Below are positions 34,084 through 44,734 of a stretch of DNA of 64,000 bases, piece after piece. The stretch is from assembly GCA_028751875.1 (NCBI GenBank), contig CM054167.1, positions 16,931,662 through 16,995,661 on the forward strand. The letters are read 5' to 3'. The position numbers were made by a program, and so were the translations under genes. This stretch comes from Rapana venosa. Lineage: Eukaryota > Mollusca > Gastropoda > Neogastropoda > Muricidae. The first letter of the stretch is position 1, and the number at the start of each line of letters is the position of its first letter. Under the pieces are notes generated by a model. That model was not told the origin of the DNA and did no database searches. It saw only the letters and a list, made by a program, of their open reading frames with translations.

Positions 34084-34240
34084 CGTGTGTTACACGTAAT
34101 TAGTTAGCGCACGTAAAAAAAACACGGTAACTAGAGAGTTTTCCCTGGCAAAATTATGTAGAAATTCTGTAGCAGCCCGAATTTCATGCAGAGAAATATG
34201 CCGTGATTTAAAGTGTATAAAAGAATAAATAAATAACAAA
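33914..34240 (+). mobile_element. SINE-C, tRNA-derived SINE sharing a core with SINE-B
   Basis: The head has GGTCTAGAGCTAACGCGCC (A-box-like) and GTGGTTCGAATCCCG (B box, about 33983-33997). The centre has TTTCGGATGAGACGATAAAC and CGAGGTCCCGTGTG, the same block as in SINE-B. The 3' domain has TTTTCCCTGGCAAAATTATG and GCAGCCCGAATTTCATGCAG, ending in an (AAAT)n tail. Non-coding. Confidence 0.85.
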
Positions 34241-34865
34241 AAAATAAAACATAAAACGTAACCAATTTGAACTATGCTAGTCATACAACTATTCTTAAAA
34301 TCGACAACCATAGTTGAATAACACAAGCGTTACCCACAACAATACCACGCCAAGAGATGATCTCGTGCTGTATAGCGACTAGTTTCTTCGTGTGATTGTG
34401 CTGTGTAGGTGAAATGAAAAAGTGTCCTATCCAATAAATTCGGCTCTGCCCAATGAGAAGTTATCTTTTGAAGTTAATAGGGAGCCATTGCCTCTCCCTG
34501 TGACATAAGAGTGGGGGTGTAGGGTGTAGAGGAGGTGGGAAGGGGGGGGGCAGGTAAATGATAAAACCTACAAGAACAAAAATAAATAAAATATGCTAAT
34601 TACTAAGGGACTGAGAGGGGTTAATAATGATTTTCTTATTTTTGACGGTGTGTGTGTGGTGTGTGTGTGGCTGTTGGTTGTTGGTTTTTTTTTTATAAAC
34701 TGAATTGTCCTTGATGTAGAAGTAGCAACACGCTGCTCATTTTGTTTGATTTTCTTGTTATTTTGTTGCCATGCTGTGCTCACCAAATCTATTACATAAA
34801 TTTACATATTTGATCATAACCTTTTTTTTTCCGCTGTTTGTTGTTGTTGATGTTGTTTGTTGCCA
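34241..34865. other. Unassigned sequence
   Basis: AT-rich, with a short GTGT tract near 34649-34675. No gene recognised. Confidence 0.5.
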
Positions 34866-35865
34866 GCTTCTTCAGCTGATGTTGCTTTAGGGCAGCAAAC
34901 TGCTGCTATTACTGCTGCTGCTGTTGTTGTTGTTGTTGTTGTTGTTGTTGATGTTTTCATTGTTTGTTGTGTCAATGTAAGTGTTACCAAATTTATTATA
35001 ACGAAGAACATTCTTGGACGAAACCCTTTTCCGTTGTGGTTGCTGCTGCTGCAGCTTATGATGGTTTAAGTTCTGTCACTATTGTTTTTATTGGTGTTGT
35101 TGTTGTCGTCGTTGTTTCTGTTGCTGCTGTTTTTTGTCGTTGTTGCTATTGCTGCTGTTTTTGTCGTTATTGTCGTTGTTGCTGTTGCTGCTATTGTTGT
35201 TGTTGTTGTCGTTGTTGCTATGCTGCTATTTTTGTTGTTGTTGTCGTTATTGTCATTGTTGCTGTTGCTGCTGTTTTTTGTTGTTTGTCGTTGTTGTCGG
35301 TGTCGGTTGCTGCTATTTGTTGTTGTTGTTGTTGTAGTAGCGGTTCTGCTGTTTGTTGTTGGTGTGTTTGTCGTTGTTGCCGCTGTTTTTGTTGTTGTTG
35401 TTGTCGTTTGTTTGCTGTTTGCTGCTGCTGTTTGGTTTTGGTTGTTGTTGTCGTGGTTGTCGTTGTTGCGGTTGGCTGCTGTTGTAGTTGTGTTGTCGTT
35501 GTTGCTGTTGCTGCTTGCTGCTTTTGTCGTTTGTTGTCGTTGTTGTCGTTGTTGCTGTTGCAGCTGTGTTTGTTGTTGTTGTCGTTGTTGTCGTTGTTGC
35601 TGTTGCTGCTGCCTTTGTCGTTGTTGTCGTTGTTGCTGTTGCTGCTGTTTTTGCTGTTGTCGTCGCTGCTGTTGCTGCTGTTCTTATTGTTGTTGCTGTC
35701 GTTAATGTCAACGCTGGTGTTACCAAATCTGTTATCATGAAGGACATACATGAACGAAACCCTGTTTTTGTTGTTATTGTTGCTGCTGCAGTAGCTGATG
35801 TTGCCTTTACTGCTGTCAGTGTTGTCGCTGCTGCTGCTTCTGCTGCTGATGCTTTGTCGTGTATT
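34866..35865 (+). repeat. GTT/GCT/GTC trinucleotide array with two diverged flanking copies
   Basis: About 1 kb of mixed GTT, GCT, GTC and TTT codon-sized units. The segment around 34979-35070 (GTGTTACCAAATTTATTATAACG, ACGAAACCC) recurs at 35713-35800, so the array sits between two copies of one unit. Forward frames give Val/Leu/Cys runs of up to 258 codons. Reverse frames give Asn/Ser/Thr/Gln runs of up to 223 codons. Frames on both strands overlap and none has non-repetitive content, so none is called as a gene. Confidence 0.88.
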
Positions 35866-36300
35866 AAATTTCGTTGGTTCGGAAGACACACCTAACCGAC
35901 ACCATTTTTTGTTTAAAAGAAATTGCCGTGACCAGAAAAAAGCAAACCCTCAAAGAATCGTGAATGAAATGTACAAAAAAAAAGACCTGCAATTTTAAAA
36001 CACAATATGTCTGGAATTGTGATTGCGAAATTATGGATAGCCAGAAAGCTCTCTCACTATTTTGTATTCGTCTTTATACAAACACTCCAAGGACCAAGGT
36101 GGTGGTTTTTTTCCTTTGTGAGTGTCGCGGTGACAAATGACTTGTCGGTAAAAGGTCATGCCACAACAATGGACGGGGTGTCAAATATAACAAAGCAGCG
36201 ACGGGAAACATTTTCTAAATCCGCACAGCATTCCAAAAGTGATTGATAGGAATGATTTTTGTTTGCGTTCCATTAGCTCTGTGGTCTGTCTGCCTTCGTG
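35866..36300. other. Unassigned sequence
   Basis: Single-copy-looking DNA with no recognised element. Confidence 0.45.
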
Positions 36301-36302
36301 CG

Positions 36303-36565
36303 TGCCTCGTGTGTGTGTGTGTGTGTGTTTGGTGTGTGTGTCTTGTGTGTGTGTGTGTCTTTGTGACTGAGTCTTGTCTGTTCTGTCTGTCTCTCTCTCC
36401 TCTCAGCGGAAATTCAATAACATAGTTTCATTAATCGCGTCTGTCTTTCTCTGTCTGTCCTGTCTCTCCCCTCTCATCTTCTTCTTATTTTTCAAACACA
36501 ACACACATACACACACACACACAACACACACACACACACACACATCACACACACACATGCGCGCG
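36303..36565. repeat. TG, CTGT and CA microsatellite cluster
   Basis: (TG)n at 36308-36355, CTGT/CT steps to about 36475, then (CA)n at 36500-36560 ending in GCGCGCG alternation. Confidence 0.92.
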
Positions 36566-37190
36566 CGTGCGCGTATGCCCGTGGTTGTCTTCATAGCTCC
36601 AGGTAACTGTGGAACTTTGGTTGCATCTACTAATGTTATACGTGACTCTTTTCTCATTGGGAGTCAGCATTTATTGGTTTGTCTCATCAGTCTATATTTT
36701 GAACTGTTTGGCGCTTGAAATACATTCTGTGACTGAACAATAGGTCTTAGGTTGTGTATCCATTTTTGGCTATATCTAAAATGAGTTCTTTAGTTTGGTT
36801 TGGGAGTTTTCCCTGGGCCTGAGTGGGCTTAATGTCATGAATTTGCTTATGCCTTCTCTTCTGAATAATAAAACTATTATAGTGGAACTATTGGCCTTTT
36901 GTCAGAACACGCTTTATAATATTATTAGAGCTATTTTTCATAAGAATGAAACATTGTTTGATCCTTTTTGTTGTGGAAATACGTGTTCTAGATTGTATTA
37001 TCTATTGTGCAAGTTGTAACCTATGTCTCTGTTTTCTTTTTTTAATCATTCCATTTTTTGGAGGTCATGGTTTATGTTTTGAACTAGGCTCTGTCATCTT
37101 GTGTATAGACTAAGACTACGACTGTCAAACACACAGACCAAGGCATTAGACAGACGACTTACGACTGTATCATTATACCTTAGACTACGC
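36566..37190. other. Unassigned sequence
   Basis: No TE landmark or convincing frame. Confidence 0.45.
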
Positions 37191-37194
37191 TGTG

Positions 37195-38085
37195 ATCTAT
37201 GCTCTGAGCTTCTGTACCTTTATGCCTTAAACTGAATGTTTTATGCCTTAAACTGTGTGTTTCATGTCTTAAACTGTATGTGTTATGCCTGAAAGCCTAT
37301 GTTTTAATTAATGCCTTAAGCTGTAAGTTTTATCCTTAGGCTGTATGTTTTAATGCCTTAAACTGTCCCTTTTTTATGTCTTTAATTGACTGTTTTATGC
37401 CTTAAAAAACTGTCTGTTTTTATGCCTTAGCGTATGTTTTATGCATTGTGATATATGTTTTTTGCCTTAAGCCTGTATGTTTTATGCCTGAAACTGTATT
37501 TTTATGCCTCAAACTGTATGTTGTATGCCTTGAACTGTATGCTTTATGTCTTAAACTGTAGCTTTTATGCCTTAAACTGTGAGCTTTATGTCTTAAACTG
37601 TAGGTTTTATGCCTGAAGCGGTATGTTTTATGCCTGAAGCTGTATGTTTTATATCTTAAAATGTATGTTTTATTACTTGAGCTGTATATTTCACGTGTAT
37701 GTCTGCTATGCTCTGAGCTGTATGAGTAATGCCTTAAGCTGTATATTTCACGTGTGTGTCTGCTATGCTCTGAGCTGTATGAGTAATGCCTTAAGCTGTA
37801 TATTTCACGTGTATGTCTGCTATGCTCTGAGCTGTATGTCTAATGCCTTAAGCTGTATATTTCACGTGTGTGTCTGCTATGCTCTGAGCTGTATGTCTAA
37901 TGCCTTAAGCTGTATGTTTCACGTGTATGTCTGCTATGCTCTGAGCTGTATGAGTAATGCCTTAAGCTGTATATTTCACGTGTATGTCTGCTATGCTCTG
38001 AGCTGTATATCTTATGCCTTAAGCTGTATGTTTCACTTGTATATCTACTATGCTCTGAGCTGTATGTTTTATGCTTGGCGCTGCT
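37195..38085 (+). repeat. Minisatellite: 20-26 bp units passing into a 57-bp higher-order unit
   Basis: Left part (37195-37670): irregular units on TTTTATGCCTTAAACTGTAT. Right part (about 37681-38060): seven units with a regular 57-base period, each with GCTGTATATTTCACGTGTAT, TGTCTGCTATGCTCTGAGCT and AGTAATGCCTTAA. Because 57 is three times 19, the frame from 37644 stays open for 187 codons as a 19-residue Cys-rich cycle (YALSCMSNALSC). No signal peptide or conserved domain was found, so the frame is treated as a product of the repeat. Confidence 0.9.
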
Positions 38086-38424
38086 GTCTTACCACTGTAA
38101 TTATACTATATCATGCTCTTCGTGGATGCTTTGCTAAAATAGAAGAAAAACCCATGGGTTGTGTTCTATGCGTTGAAAATACAGCCCAAGAGCGGCGTGT
38201 GCAGTAGACAGCGTGGAGTGTTGGGTTGGTGCTCTGGAGGCCAGGGCTGTGTCTCATGGCTTCGTTTTGTGATTTGACCATCACTAAGCTTTATGCTCAT
38301 TCTCTCCTGGTTTAGTACTTAAGAGAAACGCATAAAAGGCTCACCAGCAGTTTTACGCTAATGAGTCATGATCATTTACGTATTGACGGTAAAAAGTGAT
38401 GTCAATTGTTTTACCCCTCCTTAC

Positions 38425-38630
38425 TGAAAAAAAACAACAAAAACAAAACAAAAAAAAGCCAACAGCAATAACTAAACGAAAACCCCCCCAAACCCACCAC
38501 CACCACCACCACCAAAACCCACAGAAAGCAAAAACAAAACAAAACAAACCTAAAACCCTACAAATCAGCAACAACAGCAAACCAACCAGCTAACCAACCA
38601 AACCAACCAACAAAACAAACCAAAACCAAT
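38425..38630. repeat. A/C-rich simple sequence
   Basis: CAAAA, ACC and CCAA steps, including (CCA)n at 38493-38514 and (CCAA)n at about 38582-38615. Confidence 0.85.
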
Positions 38631-38898
38631 GCAATTCAGAAATTAACGCATGCTCCTTCGTACACCCCTACAACGCAGGTGTAAACAGTTATTACTATAT
38701 GGACACAATCATTCAAACCGGGACAAATCAAATCATAAACCCTCTGAACTAATCCCTCAGGAAATTACAGCAAACATCTCTCTCCCCTGGGATGTTGAAC
38801 CCTGGTCTCCCATGGGATACGTGGACGCGGGGTAGCTAACCGCCGTGCTACCGAGGACCCAGTCGACTGGTCTGAAGTGATCACTCATAAACCCAGCC

Positions 38899-39110
38899 AC
38901 CATGGCGCAGTGGTTAGCGCCTTAAATCTCTAGGTGGAAGACTGTGGGTTCAAATCTCGTAAGAGGCTTACTTATGTTTGGGATTATTACTTCTTTTTAA
39001 AAAAAACACACACCCTCAGAACGGTTCTTACACGGAGTGTGTATGCGATGGACCGTTATTAAATGACTTAAACCATACAATTCCGGAGGTGATCCGTTCT
39101 CAAGAATTCT
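38899..39110 (+). mobile_element. E-type repeat head, copy 2
   Basis: CACCATGGCGCAGTGGTTAG (A box) and GTGGGTTCAAATCTCG (B box, about 38942-38957) are followed by a region with GGTTCTTACACGGAGTGTGT, comparable to the 31.85-kb head. The body of the repeat continues at 39.48 kb after a SINE-D fragment. Confidence 0.68.
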
Positions 39111-39294
39111 TTTTTTTCAATGAGTTAACATAAGGGCCGACTCCAACATACCCAAAACTTTTTCAGACTGAAGCTATACTTCGGCAACGCATGCAGAATA
39201 ACTTGAAACACTTAAAATTTGTTTAACCCTTTTGAAGAGTATGTCATTTTTTCCCTCTGGAACAGATGACAGCATTTTCCCCCCAAAAAGAAAA

Positions 39295-39425
39295 GAAATG
39301 CATGCACATGGCTGTTGTGTGTAGACACCATCCCTGCAGTCGGAATGCAGCTACCTTAACGATGGGTAAACGGTCGCATACGCAAAATATCACCACTGGT
39401 TAACCTCTGAGCTAAAGCCAAGAAA
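39295..39425 (+). mobile_element. SINE-D 3' fragment between E-type head and body
   Basis: ATGCACATGGCTGTTGTGTG, CAGTCGGAATGCAGCTACC, CGGTCGCATACGCAAA and ATATCACCACTGGTTAACCTC. It sits between the two parts of the E-type repeat. Confidence 0.68.
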
Positions 39426-39479
39426 CGAACAACACAAACAAAAACAACAAAACCATAATATTCACTCGATTACCATCGA

Positions 39480-40085
39480 CTTTACGGATGCAGGTTTTGA
39501 GAATGTTGCTAAGGTTACTTGACAAGCACTGAAGGTGCCTGTATCTCTCGGGCCTGGTTGACTCCCGATATATTATATTATGATAGGAAGCGTAGAAAAC
39601 AGTCCTGTCAAGTAGTCTCAGGGCTGATACACCTTCATAGCATCACTATCATATTATTCTAATTGTCATTCATAATAAAAAGAAAATTGTCAATTATTGT
39701 CACTGATTCAGCGGCGAGGTCGCTCTGGTCTTATAGTGACCCCAGTTTTAATTGCCAGTGCATGTCTGTGTCTGTGACAAGCTGGTGTCAGGGATTTGGG
39801 GGTCGGAGCTCATAGGGTGGAGGATTGTTGGAGGACTGTTGAAGGAGTCACCACCCGAGGGTAAATGTCTTATACATTTCGGATCCACGACTCTGCTATT
39901 CATTGTTGTCTGTAGGGGGTATAGTAGGGGGTGTCCTCCGACTATTGGCTCGGAACAAGCACCACTGAACACTAATGAAGTGATCCTGTGGCAGTGCAGG
40001 GTCTTTCTGGTTGGTGGACCCACGGCGACTTTACGTTAATAAGCTCTATGCGAACTTCTGGCTCTGATGATATGATATAGCTAAG
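39480..40085 (+). mobile_element. E-type repeat body, copy 2
   Basis: Shared landmarks with 32.03-32.6 kb, in order: CTCGGGCCTGGTTGA, CAGTCCTGTCAAGTA, a GGTGTCCTCCGACTATTGGC-like stretch, CACCACTGAACAC, GCAGGGTCTTTCTGGTTGGT, TAATAAGCTC. Diverged by substitutions and small gaps. Non-coding. Confidence 0.7.
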
Positions 40086-40089
40086 ACAG

Positions 40090-40620
40090 GGAGTTAAAGA
40101 TTAGCAAGACAAAGACAAGGCAAGGCAGAGTTTATTTCAAAATCCCACCAGAGAGTCATCAAAATGTTACCTATTTCATGTCACCAACTCAAAACACGAA
40201 ACACGGTTTTAATTTACTTCGGGGACAATTCCAACAACACTGGTTGAAGCTGCCAAGAAAGCAACAGGGTTAACAGGCAACTAGCATTTCGGTGAAATGA
40301 ATACAACACTGCTATGATAATTATGATATTGCCGATATGGCAGATTCTGAAATGAATGAACGGCAGTTCCTTTACATTATTTCGCTCTTCAACTGATAAT
40401 TATCACATGTAAAAGAAAACCGTCTTCATTGACAGTTGTCATCTATGCATGGGCAGGGGTTTTTGTCATGGTAGCCATCACATCAGACGTGTGATTCCAA
40501 AACAAAAACGGACATCATAAGATCATAAGCACCTACAAATCAGCAATGCCTCAGCCAGTCATTAAATTCACCCAAGTAAAATCACTAATGCTCATGTGTC
40601 ACCAAGTAAAAACCCATGCA
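40090..40620. other. Unassigned sequence
   Basis: Nothing recognisable before the CA tract. Confidence 0.45.
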
Positions 40621-40626
40621 ATCCCA

Positions 40627-40721
40627 AAACACAACACACACCACACCACACACACACACAATACACACACACACACACACACACACCTACACACACACCT
40701 CACCACACACACACAACACAC

Positions 40722-40794
<73 letters not shown>
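40627..40794. repeat. CA microsatellite
   Basis: Interrupted then clean (CA)n. His/Thr and Cys/Val frames are spurious. Confidence 0.97.
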
Positions 40795-41019
40795 TGGAAG
40801 GTCTTGCTGGTAAGATTCATGATCGTTCCTTTATACACTAAGGTTCCTCCTTTGATGTGGCATGTTTGACAGAATCTTTTATTGACGATTCATTTGATTT
40901 AACTGGGTTATTCCCGGCCAGAGCATAAAATAAATAGTATCATCAGCAAGGAACGCCAAATAAACGCCAAATTAATCCCTTCTTTTCTATCCTAGCAAAC
41001 ATCTTCTACGCCACAAGAG

Positions 41020-41217
41020 CGTTGTCCCTGGCAAAATTGTGTAGAAAAAGCCACTCTGATAGGGAAACGACTACAGTTACAGACAGGAAAAAGAACACAA
41101 ATAAAACAATGCGTGGCGCTGCACTTGTGGTGCGACGTGCTCTCCCAGGGAAGAGCAGCCCGAATTCCACGCAGACAAATCTGCCGTGACTTAAAGTGGT
41201 ATAAATAAAACAAATAA
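41020..41217 (+). mobile_element. SINE-C 3' fragment
   Basis: Starts in GTCCCTGGCAAAATTGTGTA, continues through CTCTGATAGGGAAACGAC, TGCTCTCCCAGGGAAGAGCA and GCCCGAATTCCACGCAGAC, and ends CTGCCGTGACTTAAAGTGG plus an A-rich tail. It contains a middle stretch that is deleted from the copy at 34 kb. Confidence 0.8.
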
Positions 41218-41224
41218 TGAAATT

Positions 41225-41600
41225 GTCCGATCAAGAAAGACACTCTGGAGGGGTGATTTTGCTCATTAAACGTAACCTGTTCAAAGAATATGTTATGAAA
41301 CCTATAGAGGTAAACTATGCAAACACAATTGCTGTAATGATTGATAAGTCATTTTTAGCCCAGGCAAGAATGTCCTATTCGTAGCATGTTATGTTGTGCC
41401 AGAGAATGGCCCGTTATGCGACTATATGGTGGCCAAAAATGACGTCAACATAGTAGAAGACAGTATTACCAATCAGGGAGGTAACGAAGATGTGTGCTTT
41501 ATGATCTGTGGAGATGTAGGTGTTCAAACAGCTTTCCAGCAGGCAAAGGTAGAGAGCATGTCAAGACCAGTCTTGTTCCCTGATGATTATGATAATGACG
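41225..41600 (+). pseudogene. LINE endonuclease (EEP) fragment
   Basis: Translation with one frame change near 41350 gives HSGGVILLIKRNLFKEYV, IEVNYANTIAVMIDKSF, CYVVPENGPLCDY, MICGDVGVQTA and LFPDDYD. The order matches the N-terminal apurinic-type endonuclease of CR1/L2-like LINEs: a GG.xxLI strand, then an xYIPP/VPPEN motif, then a [IV]CGDxN motif. The expected Asn after CGDx is Gly here, which would remove a catalytic-site residue, and there is no downstream RT. It abuts the SINE-C tail on the left and merges into a GAT expansion on the right. Dead fragment. Clade assignment is by eye. Confidence 0.62.
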
Positions 41601-42045
41601 ATGACGATGATGATGATGAGGAGGAGGAGGAGTAGGAGGAGGAGAAAGGGGTGAGGACAATGATGATGCTGATGATAATGCCGATGCTGATGATGCTGAT
41701 GGTGGAGATAATGATGATGACGATGATGATGATGATGATGAGGAGGAGGAGGAGGAGGAGGAGGGAGGAGAGGAGGAGGAGGAAAAGGAGTTGAGAGGAG
41801 AAGCAGTGAAGAAGAAGAAAGAGAAGAGAAAAGAAGATAGAAGAAGAAGAAGAAAAGAAGAAGAAGAAGAAGAAGAAGAAGAAGAGAAGAAGAAGAAGAG
41901 AAAAGAAAACAGAAGAAGAAGAAAGAATGATGATGATGATGATGGTGATTGTGACGACGACGATGACGACGACGATGACGATAATGAAGATGGTGATGAT
42001 GATGAGAAGGGGGAGGAGGACGACGACGACCATTTGGAAGAAATG
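41581..42045 (+). repeat. GAT/GAG/GAA trinucleotide expansion
   Basis: (GAT)n/(GAC)n at 41581-41620, then GAG, GAT, GAG, GAAGAA and again GAT/GAC to 42035, all in the same three-base rhythm. It begins within the endonuclease codons for PDDYD. Acidic/basic and His/Ser/Leu frames are products of the repeat. Confidence 0.93.
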
Positions 42046-42309
42046 GGAGAATGTTTGACAGGTGTTTTAAGGACACAATAGTTAAAAATTGTGGTCGTTC
42101 ATTGCTTAATTTGTCTCATGCTCGATATATTGCATTGTTCTGAATGGTGCTTGTCAGGGGGACACAAATGGGGATTTTACTTTTATAAGTTCAAATGGTT
42201 CTAGTGTAATTGATTGTTTTGTTTTGTCTCAAAATTTGTTTTTTCTCAAATGAACAGTGTGTGTGCAGATCATGGATCGTTTAGATTCTGTGGAATAGCA
42301 CAAAATAGC

Positions 42310-42445
42310 ACTAAAACAACATGCACACAGCTATTGTGTTTCGACAACATACCTGAAGTCGGAATGTGGCTACCTAATTGGTAGTGAAGAACAAGTCGCA
42401 CACGCACAGATCTCACGATTTGTGATCCTCAGGAGCTTTAGCTGA
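42310..42445 (+). mobile_element. SINE-D 3' fragment
   Basis: ACATGCACACAGCTATTGTG, GAAGTCGGAATGTGGCTACC, CAAGTCGCACACGCACAG and ATCTCACGATTTGTGATCCTC match the SINE-D 3' domain. Confidence 0.75.
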
Positions 42446-42888
42446 GGAACAAAAAGCAATCAGGTAATGGAGCATGGTTTAACTCCATGAAGATCAAACT
42501 TTAAATGAATGATATTCTCTTTCGTGAAAAGCCCGATGGATCAAATAGCTGTACTTTTAATTGGAACAGCAGTTGAAAACTGACACCTAGTGTAACAAAA
42601 AACGAATAATCCACTATTTTTAAATCACAAAATCGGCATATGTGGACCAAACAATTCGTAATGCATTTGATCTTAACGCATTTCTGTAGAATAACCTTCC
42701 CTCTCTTGATTGTTCATTACAACACATTTCTTAGGGAACAAAAGACTCTTTGGAAAATAGTTTTTAAAGTGAATGATGACCAAAAAAGTGAAAGATGAGC
42801 TTGAATCTGAGTTTTGTGTCGTCTTTAGAGAGACAATTTAAAAGAAAAAATGAATTGTCAATTCCTGAAATTCAGACACTACACTACA
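42446..42888. other. Unassigned AT-rich sequence
   Basis: No element recognised. Confidence 0.5.
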
Positions 42889-42889
42889 T

Positions 42890-43040
42890 TGTCTGTCTGT
42901 CTGTCCGGCTGGCTGGCTGGCTGGCTTGGATGGCGGTGTATCTGTCCTATCTTGTCTCAGTCCTGTATGTTTTGTCTATCTGTCTGTCCTCTGTCTATCG
43001 GTCATTTGTGTCTGTCGCCTCTCTCCTCCTCATCTCTCTC

Positions 43041-43071
<31 letters not shown>

Positions 43072-43104
43072 TCCTCTCTCCTCTCTCTCTCTTCACTCCT
43101 CTCG

Positions 43105-43144
<40 letters not shown>

Positions 43145-43320
43145 CTGTCCCTTCTGTCACTGGTAAATGATCTATGAAATAACAAAGAATCCATGATGAC
43201 ATTTCAACTTAATTCAGTTATATCACAAGTGTGTTTGTGTGTGTGGTGTGGTGTGTCTGTGTGTGTGTGTGTCGCGCGCGCGTGTGTGTGTAAGTGTGTG
43301 TGAAAGAGTGTGTGTGTGTG
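42890..43320. repeat. CTGT, CT and TG microsatellite cluster
   Basis: (CTGT)/(CTGG)n at 42890-42925, interrupted (CT)n at 43020-43145, and (TG)n with a GCGCGC core at 43230-43320. Confidence 0.93.
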
Positions 43321-43321
43321 T

Positions 43322-44325
43322 GATATCTTCAGTTTAACGTCTATTCACATTTAGTGATTTTAGACGGAAAAAGTAATCTAAACAAGAGAACGCAAACAAT
43401 AATAAAAAGTTGTCAGATAACGTACGTAATAAAAACTAACGTTAAAACATACTAAAAAAAACCTGAATTATCGGACTTCTTATCCAATCCTAACACAATG
43501 TCCCAAAAGTAACATTGGTTTCAGACAAAATCTGATCCAGTGACAAACCTTTGGTAACGCGGGTAAAAGAGTGCTTTTACATGTCCCGCAATCAAAAAAG
43601 AACATGACCTATTGGTATCTTCTCCCCACAAATACAGTTTACATCTTTCACGTATTTTGTCCTGAAAGCATTAGTTTAAATCTGTACATAAGGATAACAT
43701 ATATCTACGATTATAACCCGGACCACAATCTTTGTTAGAAAATGAAAGCATTCCGAAAATCTACAATATTGATTGTTTAAAAAGAACAGCCATTATAAAA
43801 CGATAGTCAGAACATATATGTTCTTTCGAAGTGCTTCCACAAGTGTTTTTGTAGCAAGATGTATCCCTCATGCAGAGATAAGGCAACGTTTATTTCACAA
43901 GAACTTTTTTTATTTCTCGCTCCATATTTTGCAAGACTGTCAACCTTTTCATTAAAAAAGATACCGGTGTGAGGAACCAAAAATAAAGTAATAGCGTACT
44001 ACCTCTTAAAATTAAAAAGTGTACCAATTGCCTGATTTCAAATGATTAGGTATTTTCTTAACTTTAACAGTAGAATTTTTTAAGCATGTAAAACCTACAA
44101 TTAGAATCAACACACAAAATATGTTTGAATATGTCTTTAGGGAAGTCAAGTATACAATACAGTGCCAACACTATAGCAGTTAGCTCAGCTGTAAATATAG
44201 ATTTATTTTTTCCCAGGTTGACAGCTCGTTCTACTTTTAATGATGGAATAACGAAAGCCGCACCAGCCTCATTAGAATTTAGAACGGACCCATCAGTATA
44301 GATTTTGAGATGATCAGGATAAGTA
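43322..44325 (-). pseudogene. LINE 3' end with RNase H domain and C-terminal Cys/His motif
   Basis: Minus-strand translation across several frames. First comes the start of RNase HI, LKIYTDGSV (catalytic Asp in YTDGS). Next is NKSIFTAELTAIVLAL (catalytic Glu in ELTAI) and a possible VDS. Near 43950 is VPHTGIFFNEKVDSLAKYGA, matching the H.GI.xNExxDxLA segment that carries further active-site residues. Near 43630 is CICGEKIPIGHVLFDC, a C-x-C...H...C motif typical of the C-terminus of I/Jockey-type LINEs. Stops and shifts separate the parts. The RT itself is not visible, so this is a 5'-truncated, dead copy whose 3' end lies near 43322. Confidence 0.72.
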
Positions 44326-44334
44326 GTTTGATTA

Positions 44335-44505
44335 GTGTGTGTGGTGTATGTGTGTGTGTGTGAGTGCAAAAGTGTGTGTATGTGTTTGAGGAAGAGAGAG
44401 AGAAAAAGAGAAAGTAGAGAGAGAGAGAGAAAGAGAGAAAGAAAGATAGAGAGAGAGAAGAGAGAGAGAGAGAGCGAGAGCGAGAGAGAGCGAGAGAGAG
44501 CATAA
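44335..44505. repeat. TG and GA microsatellites
   Basis: Short (TG)n at 44337-44385 then interrupted (GA)n to 44505. Confidence 0.93.
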
Positions 44506-44544
44506 GTATAGTATATGATACTTCATCAGTTAAATGCCAATACA

Positions 44545-44733
44545 CCCATCCATCTATATAACCAATCCATCCATCCATCAACCCGCCCATCCATCCATCC
44601 ATCAACCCACCCATCCATCCATCCATCAACCCACCCATCCATTCATCCATCAACCCACCCATCCATCCATCCATCAACCCACCCATCCATTCATCCATCA
44701 ACCCACCCATCCATTCATCCATCCGCCCATCCG
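44545..44733 (+). repeat. CCAT-based minisatellite
   Basis: (CCAT)n interrupted regularly by CAACCCAC, with a period of about 24-28 bases and roughly six units. Confidence 0.93.
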
Positions 44734-44734
44734 T

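Noticed and set aside
34964..35889. Long frames on both strands resembling poly-Val/Leu or poly-Asn/Ser proteins
   Set aside because: They are mutual shadows of one trinucleotide array. Kept as a repeat and as a finding only.
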